Below are positions 7,950 to 14,836 of a stretch of DNA of 21,289 bases, in pieces. The stretch spans positions 1 to 21,289 of the forward strand of contig CAYTTK010000030.1 in NCBI GenBank assembly GCA_964440735.1, in the 5' to 3' direction. The notes below the pieces were generated by a model. That model worked only from the letters and a program-made list of their open reading frames with translations, searched no databases and was not told the origin of the DNA. Origin of the DNA: CAZBWE01 sp964440735 (GTDB lineage: Bacteria > Planctomycetota > Phycisphaerae > Sedimentisphaerales > Anaerobacaceae). Position 1 is the first letter of the stretch; each line of letters begins with the position of its first letter. Made by a program: the position numbers and the translations under genes.

Positions 7950-8054
7950 TCAACAACTGTTGTTGGTATCTCTTTCGTAGAGGTCAATGCTGATATGAAA
8001 AATATCAGATTATTACAACAAGGTAGAACTTTATATGACAAAATTGATGTGTAA
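7866..8054 (+). pseudogene. Possible 3' gene fragment
   Basis: An open frame without a start codon runs from 7866 to TAA 8052-8054 and ends in protein-like sequence (TFGSTTVVGISFVEVNADM, then RTLYDKIDV). It has no recognisable family. It partly overlaps the minus-strand remnant, so at most one of them is likely real in the overlap. It may be the decayed tail of a gene lost by rearrangement. Confidence 0.3.
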
Positions 8055-8150
8055 GGTCAACAGAGCAATTGAGGATTATAACTTTGCGTAAGAATGGAAT
8101 ATTGAGATAAACGAAGGGTTCTTTTAAAAATGAATAAAGGAGGTTAAATT

Positions 8151-8639
8151 ATGAAAAGTTCAGTTAAAGTTTTGTTGCTGGCAATGCTTTTAGTCCTAAG
8201 TGTAATTGGATATGCCCAGGCAGCTGACAACGACAGCCACACAGTCACTGTAACTGTAAGTCCTATCAATGAACTCGCTATTACTGGTGCTAGTGTTACC
8301 CTCACATGTAATACTGCTACTGCCGGTCAGGAGCCCGACGATGCCGTGGACAATCTCACTGCTGATCTGGATTGGACCACAAACGAAGCAAGTAAAAAGG
8401 TCACAGTTGCAACTAATCTGGGCTCACCAACTTTTACACTCAAAGTTGTAGCACAAAACGTCACGGGTGGTACAGCAGAATCTGAGATAACTCTCAGCAC
8501 CACTGCCACAAATTTTGTCACTGGAGTGGCAATGACAACTGGTGGCTGTGACTTACAGTACACAGCAAGTGCCACGGCAGCCCAGGGAACGGGAAGCGAT
8601 GTTCACACGGTTACCTATACCCTTACGGATGATTCGTAA
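8151..8639 (+). CDS. Secreted fibre-subunit-like beta-sandwich protein 1
   Basis: A 162-residue exported protein, probably abundant: an extended ribosome site AAAGGAGG lies seven bases before ATG. A classical signal peptide ends at AQA (residue 24). The mature protein is Thr/Val/Ser-rich with alternating strand patterns and two cysteines (C53, C133) that could form one disulphide. The C-terminal half shares LxWTTN, KVTV, TGVA, GGC-x-L-x-Y and the final strand HTVTYTLT with the protein at 728-1213. The next gene product ends with the similar strand VIYTVTE. In chaperone-usher fibres, small beta-rich exported subunits precede a chaperone and an usher, which is the order seen here. I infer the major structural subunit. 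No Pfam-level match can be confirmed by eye. A spore-coat-U-like or unrelated matrix protein is an alternative. Confidence 0.82.
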   Translation: MKSSVKVLLLAMLLVLSVIGYAQAADNDSHTVTVTVSPINELAITGASVTLTCNTATAGQEPDDAVDNLTADLDWTTNEASKKVTVATNLGSPTFTLKVVAQNVTGGTAESEITLSTTATNFVTGVAMTTGGCDLQYTASATAAQGTGSDVHTVTYTLTDDS

Positions 8640-8740
8640 TTGAGGTTGTTCTTAATCAATCTCGGTAGAAACGTAGAATGTTTAAGTGGGTTTTGCGCAA
8701 CAATGTCGCGATACCATCAGGTGCTGGATTCAATAACGCC

Positions 8741-8950
8741 TTAATTCGCAAGGGCTCATGATGTTTCTCTTGAGAACTTTGATCCAACGAATCTTNNNNN
8801 NNNNNNNNNNNNNNNNNNNNNNNNNNNNNNNNNNNNNNNNNNNNNNNNNNNNNNNNNNNNNNNNNNNNNNNNNNNNNNNNNNNNNNNNNNNNNNNTTAAT
8901 TCGCAAGGGCTCATGATGTTTCTCTTGAGAACTTTGATCCAACGAATCTT
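8741..8950. repeat. Identical 55-base flanks around an N gap (assembly overlap)
   Basis: Bases 8741-8795 and 8896-8950 are identical and border exactly 100 Ns. A 55-base terminal overlap padded with 100 Ns is what a k=55 de Bruijn assembler leaves when two overlapping contigs are scaffolded. The real DNA probably has one copy and no gap. Confidence 0.9.
8796..8895. other. 100-N scaffold gap
   Basis: A placeholder run of exactly 100 Ns. The open frame that appears to cross it on the minus strand is an artefact. Confidence 0.97.
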
Positions 8951-8968
8951 CGTGTGTTCCTTCTTCTT

Positions 8969-9000
8969 AGAGGGCGGACCTAAGGAGAGGTCAGCCCTCT
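8969..9000 (+). promoter_or_regulatory. Leader hairpin with an SD-like loop, copy 1
   Basis: AGAGGGC pairs with GCCCTCT, then after a G/A mismatch GACCT pairs with AGGTC, closing a six-base loop AAGGAG. No T run follows, so it is not a typical intrinsic terminator. A second ribosome site (AAAAGGA) lies just downstream, before ATG 9020. Confidence 0.55.
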
Positions 9001-9019
9001 TCTTACAAAAGGAACAAAA

Positions 9020-9121
9020 ATGAGAATAATAACCAGATTTTTTGTTTTAGTTCTCTTGAGAACTTTGACCCAAATGAATCTTTCTGCGTTCCTACTTCGA
9101 TCAGCAACGTCCCCTTGCTAG
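9020..9121 (+). pseudogene. Truncated copy of the subunit-2 gene start
   Basis: The ATG and the first ten codons (MRIITRFFVL) copy the gene at 9175 with the same ribosome site. The frame then runs into duplicated leader sequence and stops at TAG 9119-9121 after 33 codons. It encodes part of a signal peptide without a mature protein. It could act as a short leader ORF, but that is untested. Confidence 0.6.
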
Positions 9122-9123
9122 AT

Positions 9124-9155
9124 AGAGGGCGGACCTAAGGAGAGGTCAGCCCTCT
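9124..9155 (+). promoter_or_regulatory. Leader hairpin with an SD-like loop, copy 2
   Basis: This is the same 32-base hairpin as at 8969-9000, with loop AAGGAG, placed 19 bases before ATG 9175. Exact conservation of the stem and loop in both copies, while the flanks have diverged, suggests a function such as translational control or mRNA 3'-end protection between subunit genes. Confidence 0.6.
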
Positions 9156-9174
9156 TTCCGCAAAAGGAACAAAA

Positions 9175-9651
9175 ATGAGAATAATAACCAGATTTTTTGT
9201 TTTAATTCTGTTTGGAATCATTGCTATAAGCCCAACAATCCGGGCCCAAGATATTACAGTAACTGGTAGTTGGAACCTTACGATAGACGCCTCAGATTTA
9301 CAATCTGGTGCCGGCAGCGATTTAAATCCTACCTACACAAGCAAGAACAATCAAATACGTATACATATCAGAAATACAAATACTTCTTGGGTAGTGTCTG
9401 TTAGAGGACAGGTTACTAATTGGCATCCTGACTTGCAATTTTACGTTCAGAGAACAACGGATGGAGGGGGTCCAGGTTCGATTTCGGGTGGAACTTCGTG
9501 GTTAAGGGTGACCACTATTGACCAGCAATTCTTTACCGGTTCACGTCAGAGAGCCAACATCCGCGTAAGATATGGCTTGACAGGAGTTTCTGTGCAAATC
9601 CCCACGGATACCTATTCAGGCACGGTTATTTATACAGTTACCGAAATTTGA
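9175..9651 (+). CDS. Secreted fibre-subunit-like beta-sandwich protein 2
   Basis: A 158-residue exported protein. The signal peptide (MRIITRFF, hydrophobic core, cleavage near IRA|Q) is followed by a cysteine-free mature domain of beta-strand patterns. It begins DITVTGSWNLTI and ends with the strand YSGTVIYTVTE. A terminal G/S-T-V-x-Y-T-V strand after a D-T-Y turn is reminiscent of spore-coat-U-like and archaic-pilus subunits, where the last strand completes the fold. It lies 16 bases before the chaperone gene and is probably cotranscribed with it. Its ribosome site AAAAGGA lies eight bases before ATG, below a hairpin with an AAGGAG loop. I infer a second, perhaps minor or tip, subunit of the same fibre. 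Sequence identity to subunit 1 is low outside the final strand. Confidence 0.8.
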   Translation: MRIITRFFVLILFGIIAISPTIRAQDITVTGSWNLTIDASDLQSGAGSDLNPTYTSKNNQIRIHIRNTNTSWVVSVRGQVTNWHPDLQFYVQRTTDGGGPGSISGGTSWLRVTTIDQQFFTGSRQRANIRVRYGLTGVSVQIPTDTYSGTVIYTVTEI

Positions 9652-9667
9652 CTTAGAGGTTGAGATT

Positions 9668-10486
9668 ATGAAATTGAGAAGAAAGATTATTTTGTTGGCT
9701 TTGTTTTCCTGTTTGATGATATCCTATGTAGCTGAAGGGCGCATATCTATTATAGGTGGTTTAAGCCATGAGAAAAAAGCCATTCCCGGCGAAGTCTACA
9801 AAGGATCCATCCTTATCAAAAACAGAGATAACAATACGCATGAGATCAAAATTTACAAGACCGATTATCTGTATTATTTTAATGGCACCAATGATTACGG
9901 TCCTCCCGGCAAATTGAAACGTTCCAACGCCGATTGGCTCAGCTTTAATCCTCACCAGATGATAATCCCACCCAAAAGCACTACAACAATCAACTATACA
10001 GTAAAAACGCCCAGCGATCCAAACCTTGTCGGTACATACTGGAGTATGCTTATGGTTGAGGAAATACCAAAAAGCTCACCTGAGAGCACTCGGGCCGAGG
10101 AAATCGAACCCCAAGTAGGCATAACACAAATCGTCCGTTACGGTATCCAAATGAATACGCATATCGGCAATAGCGGCGAGAGGAAGCTTAAATTTATAGA
10201 AACAAAACTTCTAACAGAAAACGAAGGCCGCATTTTACAAGTAGATGTTGAAAATACAGGCCAAATGTGGCTGAGGACATATCTGTGGACCGAACTTTAC
10301 GATAACACAGGCAGATATATCGGCAGGTTCAAGGGCGGCAGAAAACGCATCCACCCCGGTGCTTCTGTTCGATTCAAAGTTGATTTAAATAACGTTCCGG
10401 AAGGCACGTATGAGGCCTTGATAGTGGCCGACTGCGGAGGAGATGATGTCTTCGGCGCTAACCACAACTTAAAACTTGAAAAATGA
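9668..10486 (+). CDS. Periplasmic PapD-like two-domain chaperone
   Basis: A 272-residue exported protein with a signal peptide (MKLRRKIILL, core, cleavage near AEG). Domain 1 (about 25-140) is an immunoglobulin-like fold: IPGEVYKGSILIKNRDNN for the early strands, then WLSFNPHQMIIPPKSTTTI, the usual P-x-x-S/T turn of pilus chaperones. Domain 2 (about 150-272) has VENTGQMWLRTYLW, IHPGASVRFKVDL and the ending GTYEALIVADCGGDDVFGAN. This layout matches fimbrial assembly chaperones and their distant DUF916-like relatives. It lies between the subunit genes and the usher-like gene and overlaps the latter by four bases (ATGA), so the two are translationally coupled. In known systems such chaperones donate a strand to subunits in the periplasm. 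A donor strand is not proven here. A general surface-protein foldase is possible. Confidence 0.78.
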   Translation: MKLRRKIILLALFSCLMISYVAEGRISIIGGLSHEKKAIPGEVYKGSILIKNRDNNTHEIKIYKTDYLYYFNGTNDYGPPGKLKRSNADWLSFNPHQMIIPPKSTTTINYTVKTPSDPNLVGTYWSMLMVEEIPKSSPESTRAEEIEPQVGITQIVRYGIQMNTHIGNSGERKLKFIETKLLTENEGRILQVDVENTGQMWLRTYLWTELYDNTGRYIGRFKGGRKRIHPGASVRFKVDLNNVPEGTYEALIVADCGGDDVFGANHNLKLEK

Positions 10487-11328
10487 AGAGAAAGATTTTA
10501 GCTGTTACGTTTTTTCTTTTAACTGCTGCATGTGCTACAGCAAGGGATAGGGGTTTGGATATAAGAGCGACTGGAAGAGAAGTGTTCGAGATCACGCCAA
10601 GAGAAATAGTAACCACCACTTTTCGCGTAACAAATTCTACCAGCGAAAGACATTTATTTATCAGTAAGGTTAAACTACCGGAGGGGTGGAAACTTATTAC
10701 TGAAGATTTTCCTTTCGAATTGGGCCCCAATGAAAGCATTACAAAGCTGGTAAGTTTCTTTGTTCCTGAAACAACTTCAGCAGGTAGATACAGGGTCGAA
10801 TATCTGGTCATAGCGAGAAAATATCCTGCTATTCGCGACTTTTATACTATTGATGTAATTGTTTTACCGGGCAGCAAAAAAGAAATACCGGAAACACTGC
10901 CGTACGTAATCGCCGGTGAAGAATATAAAGTCTGCTTTTCGGTTATTAACAAAAGCAAAACTGAAAACACTTTTAATATAAGTGTTGAAAGCAGCGAAAA
11001 CATCCCCTTTACCATTGACAGCTCGAAGTTTAAGCTCGGCCCAGGCCAATCAAGAATAATCACTGTGACCGTAATGACCGATGCAAAAATAACAAAGAAA
11101 CTAAAACATCGCTTACGTGTAACTGCTCAAGTCGGTCAAGCTGACAAACCAGAAACACGAGCCAGTGCTGTACATTCGATAGAAATTATTCCCCGGCGGG
11201 AAAGTGCTATTGAGGAGTCTGGTGGCGCGATTTCAGCAGAGGATACTACTAGACAATCAAGTTACAAAGTTGAGGATAAAGCTGCTCTAATCCAGTTAAA
11301 AAAAAAGTTGAAGATAGCAATAGTTTAA
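10483..11328 (+). CDS. Usher-like protein, N-terminal part (before the frameshift)
   Basis: A 281-residue reading frame with a signal peptide (MKRKILAVTFFLL, cleavage near ATA). Two beta-sandwich domains follow. The first spans about 25-125 and includes FEITPREIVTTTFRV, KLPEGWKL and DFYTIDVIVLP. The second spans about 130-230 and includes YVIAGEEYKVCFSV and KLGPGQSRIITVTV. They resemble NEW3/COG1470-type modules. The next frame repeats the same pair at about 60% identity without a signal peptide. This frame ends soon after a nine-A run (11298-11306); a -1 slip there leads into the next frame. I therefore think this is the first part of one ~1205-residue outer-membrane protein, or a short alternative product of it. 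It could also be a separate secreted NEW3 protein made by gene duplication. Confidence 0.75.
   Translation: MKRKILAVTFFLLTAACATARDRGLDIRATGREVFEITPREIVTTTFRVTNSTSERHLFISKVKLPEGWKLITEDFPFELGPNESITKLVSFFVPETTSAGRYRVEYLVIARKYPAIRDFYTIDVIVLPGSKKEIPETLPYVIAGEEYKVCFSVINKSKTENTFNISVESSENIPFTIDSSKFKLGPGQSRIITVTVMTDAKITKKLKHRLRVTAQVGQADKPETRASAVHSIEIIPRRESAIEESGGAISAEDTTRQSSYKVEDKAALIQLKKKLKIAIV
11301..11307 (+). promoter_or_regulatory. Candidate -1 frameshift site A AAA AAG
   Basis: In the zero frame the codons are TTA AAA AAA AAG, so bases 11301-11307 form the heptamer A AAA AAG, the slippery site of E. coli dnaX. A -1 slip leads into the long downstream frame, which is open from 11280. The A9 run could equally cause polymerase slippage or be an undercalled A10. 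I found no convincing downstream hairpin or well-placed upstream SD-like stimulator. Confidence 0.55.
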
Positions 11329-11366
11329 GCCGGGAACGCCCATCTAACGGTAACTTACGACTCATA

Positions 11367-14099
11367 TTGTGGCCAGGAGGTGCGAAAGAATTGCTTGAGA
11401 CTGAACCAAGAAGAATAGCTACTACTGTCTTTCGAGTAATCAATCCGACCAACAAAAGACAAGAATTCATTCCTGAAGTCAAACTTCCCGAAGGATGGGT
11501 GCTTATCACAAAATGCTTTCCTTTTGAATTAAATCCAAATGAAACTGATGCAAAACTGGTGAGCTTCTTGGTACCCCAAACAGCCTTAGCAGGTAAGTAC
11601 GAGCTTACATATGTAATTAAAGACAGAAAACACCCTTCCACCCGCGACTTTTATACTATGTACGTAATAGTGTTACCGGTCAGAAAACTACAAACAAAAT
11701 TACTGGAATCACCCAAGTATGTAATAGCCGGGGAAGAATACCAAAGCTCTTTTGCGGTTACAAACCAAAGCAATACAGAATGTACTGTCAGCACAAAGGT
11801 CAACAGCGGCGATAACATTCCATGGACTGTCGACGCTAAAAAGTTCAAGCTCTGTCCCGGCCAATCGAGGACGGTTGTTGTAAGTGTAAAAACCGACCCA
11901 AAAGCGACAAAGAAATTACAACACCATCTTCAGTTCACAGCCGAAGTAGTTCAAGAGGACAAGGCAAAGGTACAAAGTACAGCAACGAGCATCGCAGAAA
12001 TTATCCCCCGAATCAGTGGGGTTGAAGATCGTTTTCACAAAATTCCAGCAGAGGTAACTTTAAGATACGTATCTCAAAAGAATAATGAGGACACATCTGG
12101 CCTTCAAACGGAAATCCAAGGTGAGGGAACTTTAGATGAAGACGGCAAAAAACATATCATGTTTCGCTTTGGAGGTCCAGACATTCAGGATAAATCAATC
12201 TTTGCTGAACGCGATGAGTATATCCTCAGCTATTGGACAAAAGACTATCAGTTTCACTTCGGTGACCGTAGTTATTCCCTCTCTCATCTGACTGAGAATT
12301 ACCTTTATGGCAGGGGTTTGGAAGGTAGGTTCAACATTAATGATGATTTCAGTCTGGGAGCCTATTATATGAAAACACGCTGGTTGGAGCCCGGTACGGA
12401 AGAAACAGCGGCCTATATAGATTATTCAATAAACGAGAAATGCAAGGTAGGCCTGAATCACCTTAGAAAACTCAGAGACGGCAAAGTCAGCAATATCACA
12501 AGTTTAGAGGGAGAGTTGAAACCCTTTAAAGATATTGAAGTCGAGCTTGAATATGCATCAGGGCCTGGTGGCAGCAAAAAAGACAATGCGTATCTGACCA
12601 GTCTCTACGGACACAACGACTGGCTGAGATACTACTTTAAATTGATTCACGCTGACCCTGACTACCCGGGCTATTACAGCGACCTTGATTATATCTCAGG
12701 GGGTATAACACTTCCCATAGACAAACATATAAGACTAAATACCAGCTTCAGACAGGAAAAGCAAAACCTTGATTTAGACCCGATGTTTTACTCGGCTCCC
12801 TTTGAGAAGTACTATCAGTTGGGTATAGACTACATGTGGGAAACTAATACCACTTTTTCTTTTGATTGGTTCAGCCGAAATCGACAGGACCAACTCGACA
12901 TTCCCAAGTTTGACTACAGGGAAGACAGTTTCAGGTTTGGCATAGGGCAGGATTTCAACAAATTAATCCTTCATACATCTGTCGAATTGGGCAAAATAAA
13001 AAATAAGCTGGACAACGCAACCTCCGATTCGGAAAGATATACTGCTTCTGTTTACTTTAGGCCAAATAACAGACAATCTTACAGCGGCTATCTATACTAT
13101 GATAAAGACAGTGATTTCACTGGTGGAAACAAACGCAGTACAACTGTTGGGTTAAGCACTCGTTACATAATAACAAATAGAACCTTCTTTAATCTCGCTT
13201 TTCAGACCAACGATTATCAAGGTTTAGCACACGGTAACATAGACAATCTGGAGCTGGAAGTGGGCCATACTTTTGCTAATGGAAGTAAGCTTTCTGCAGT
13301 TGCCCGTCATACCAAATATAGAAATTCAGACATGAAAGATGACACCTCTTTAATGGTGCAATACACAATTCCTCTTGGCCTGCCGATAACACGAAAGAAG
13401 AGTGTCGGCAGTATCAAAGGAAGCGTTTATGACATAGAGACACAAGATGCGATTGGTAATGTCATTCTAAGGCTCAACGGTTTAACCGCAGTAACCAACA
13501 ATGCTGGCAGCTTCACCTTCCCTTCTGTTAAGCCAGGTATCTACTGCTTAGATGTGGATACAGCGAGCATCGGCATGGACCGAGTGCCAACGCTGAAGAT
13601 ACCTATCAAATTGGCTGTCAGAGGTGGCGAAACAACACCGGTGATTGTATCAGTAACGCAGGCTGCTTTACTGTTAGGTCAGATTACGGTTTATGGCTAC
13701 CAAAATAGCCATAGCAACGCGCCTCTGATTCAGAAACCCAGCAGCACCGTTGAGCCTTTTTATATCAGTGAAAACGGCAGCGTCAGCAGCGAGGATGCAA
13801 ATCTTATCGAAGACTACGGGCTGGCAAATACTGTCGTAGAACTTAGAGATACGTCGGAAATAAGGCGCACCGTGACAGACAAACAAGGGCGTTTCAAATT
13901 TGAAGAATTGCGACCAGGCACATGGATACTTAAAATTTATAGTGACAATCTGCCGGAATATCACTATCTTGAAAAAGATACTTTCGAGCTTCAGTTAAAA
14001 CCCGGACAGAGAAAGGAAATTTGTGCAAAAGTTTTACCCAAAAAACGTCACATTCGTATCATAACCGAACCGCAGACTCTGCTCGAAGAACAAAAATAA
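11367..14099 (+). CDS. Outer-membrane usher-like beta-barrel protein (main part)
   Basis: A 910-residue frame, most likely the continuation of the preceding ORF. The first available start, TTG 11367, has no ribosome site and no signal peptide follows. The frame is open back to 11280, past the A9 run, with coding-like residues (VEDSNSL, NLRLILWPGG). Order: a second NEW3-like pair (about 1-215), then a long region of amphipathic strands (about 225-680), rich in aromatic and charged alternation and including FHFGDRSYSLSHL, that fits an outer-membrane barrel. Next come two carboxypeptidase-regulatory-like domains (about 685-785 with GSIKGSVYD and GSFTFPSVKPGIY; about 805-895 with GRFKFEELRPGTW). 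Such plug-like sandwich domains occur in ushers. The chaperone gene upstream supports a secretion/assembly pore role. No significant PapC signature can be claimed by eye. Confidence 0.72.
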   Translation: MWPGGAKELLETEPRRIATTVFRVINPTNKRQEFIPEVKLPEGWVLITKCFPFELNPNETDAKLVSFLVPQTALAGKYELTYVIKDRKHPSTRDFYTMYVIVLPVRKLQTKLLESPKYVIAGEEYQSSFAVTNQSNTECTVSTKVNSGDNIPWTVDAKKFKLCPGQSRTVVVSVKTDPKATKKLQHHLQFTAEVVQEDKAKVQSTATSIAEIIPRISGVEDRFHKIPAEVTLRYVSQKNNEDTSGLQTEIQGEGTLDEDGKKHIMFRFGGPDIQDKSIFAERDEYILSYWTKDYQFHFGDRSYSLSHLTENYLYGRGLEGRFNINDDFSLGAYYMKTRWLEPGTEETAAYIDYSINEKCKVGLNHLRKLRDGKVSNITSLEGELKPFKDIEVELEYASGPGGSKKDNAYLTSLYGHNDWLRYYFKLIHADPDYPGYYSDLDYISGGITLPIDKHIRLNTSFRQEKQNLDLDPMFYSAPFEKYYQLGIDYMWETNTTFSFDWFSRNRQDQLDIPKFDYREDSFRFGIGQDFNKLILHTSVELGKIKNKLDNATSDSERYTASVYFRPNNRQSYSGYLYYDKDSDFTGGNKRSTTVGLSTRYIITNRTFFNLAFQTNDYQGLAHGNIDNLELEVGHTFANGSKLSAVARHTKYRNSDMKDDTSLMVQYTIPLGLPITRKKSVGSIKGSVYDIETQDAIGNVILRLNGLTAVTNNAGSFTFPSVKPGIYCLDVDTASIGMDRVPTLKIPIKLAVRGGETTPVIVSVTQAALLLGQITVYGYQNSHSNAPLIQKPSSTVEPFYISENGSVSSEDANLIEDYGLANTVVELRDTSEIRRTVTDKQGRFKFEELRPGTWILKIYSDNLPEYHYLEKDTFELQLKPGQRKEICAKVLPKKRHIRIITEPQTLLEEQK

Positions 14100-14399
14100 G
14101 CAATCAGAGAAATCGTGAATTAAGGCGAAGTTTTGGATATGTAGATGTGGTGCTGAGCTCTTTCTGCTGGATAACTGCGTGCGCTAAGTATCCATGCCAC
14201 CCCTAATTAGAGACCCAAAAAGGCTTATTTATACTGAAAATTATACAATTGTGTCCTTGGTCTTAGCTAACCTTGGCGTGTAGACTACTAACGCCGTTAT
14301 GCAAATATTGCTTATGTTCTTAACTCTTTCAAAATCATAGCATTATCGTATCTGATGATTGCGAATTACGCACTTGCCAAAAAAAATTAAAAAAAATGT

Positions 14400-14428
14400 T
14401 TGACCTATTGGCTGGTATCAAGTATACT
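14400..14428 (+). promoter_or_regulatory. sigma70 promoter with a ~400-base leader
   Basis: TTGACC (14400-14405), 17 bases, TATACT (14423-14428). The only sizeable gene downstream starts at 14837, so the leader would be about 400 bases, long enough for a small ORF or RNA element. I see no known riboswitch motif in it. Confidence 0.6.
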
Positions 14429-14665
14429 TATTCTTTGAAGGTTTGGTAATGCCGCTGATCACTTGTATAACGGTCGTAAAACTGCGGCTAAACGTTGACT
14501 GAATATTTTAGTTTTAATGTTTCTTGTGTGTAAACACAGAAAGGATTGTTCTAACCGGGTAAATACGCAAGGAGGCTCCCGTCCATGGTACTTAAATACC
14601 ACACATTAAAGCCCATTTCGTGAACGAATCCTTTTTCTATCGCAAAATCTATTACCACATTGAAA

Positions 14666-14764
14666 GTTGCTGAAAAAAAAGGAGGGGGAAGTCAAAAAGG
14701 AAAAGGTTAAAGACCGCTCATGTCACGGAGGTTGCTGAAAAAACAGGGGGGGGAAAGCCAAAAC
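14666..14764 (+). repeat. Two imperfect ~35-base purine-rich repeats
   Basis: 14666-14700 and 14731-14764 both read GTTGCTGAAAAAA followed by a G-rich run, then AAG-C-AAAA. In the frame starting at GTT each encodes VAEK-(K/T)-GGG. The second has eight consecutive G (14746-14753) and the first eight consecutive A, both prone to length change. Confidence 0.6.
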
Positions 14765-14836
14765 CTGTTAGCAGATATGTTCCTGTTAGGTCAGAGAAAC
14801 TCTGCTATCTTTTTGGTGTAAATTAAGAGCGTAATT

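Larger units (their letters stand above)
8920..9174 (+). repeat. Imperfect tandem duplication of the subunit-2 leader and start
   Basis: Unit 1 (8920-9049) and unit 2 (9050 to about 9217) share, in order, a TTCTCTTGAGAAC palindrome, a GAATCTT stretch, a purine-rich hairpin, the site AAAAGGAACAAAAATG and the first ten codons of the subunit-2 gene. Unit 2 has about 24 extra bases before the hairpin. The copies are close but not identical, so this is not simply the assembler overlap next to it. The result is a second, truncated gene start at 9020 upstream of the real one at 9175. Confidence 0.85.
14100..14836. other. Gene-free interval with a promoter and a purine-rich repeat
   Basis: No full gene is seen in these 737 bases. 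It holds a strong promoter (14400-14428) and a 12-codon ORF with a good ribosome site (AAGGAGG, ATG 14585, TGA 14621-14623). It also holds an A/G-rich repeat pair (14666-14764) and a basic open frame without a start codon, 14674-14826, ending SRYVPVRSEKLCYLFGVN. The last two may be debris of a decayed gene just before the anti-sigma-like gene. No intrinsic terminator was found after the usher-like gene. Confidence 0.5.

Noticed and set aside
8730..8942. Minus-strand open frame running through the N gap
   Set aside because: It exists only because Ns do not create stops; both ends are the same 55-base assembler overlap.
8969..9000. Hairpin as an intrinsic terminator
   Set aside because: The stem is GC-rich but no T run follows, and a gene start comes 20 bases later.
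13674..13964. Minus-strand open frame inside the usher-like gene
   Set aside because: It is antisense to a well-supported domain, has no ribosome site and no family resemblance.
14585..14623. 12-codon ORF as a real peptide gene
   Set aside because: The ribosome site is good, but the peptide is too short and featureless to support alone; recorded only within the interval note.
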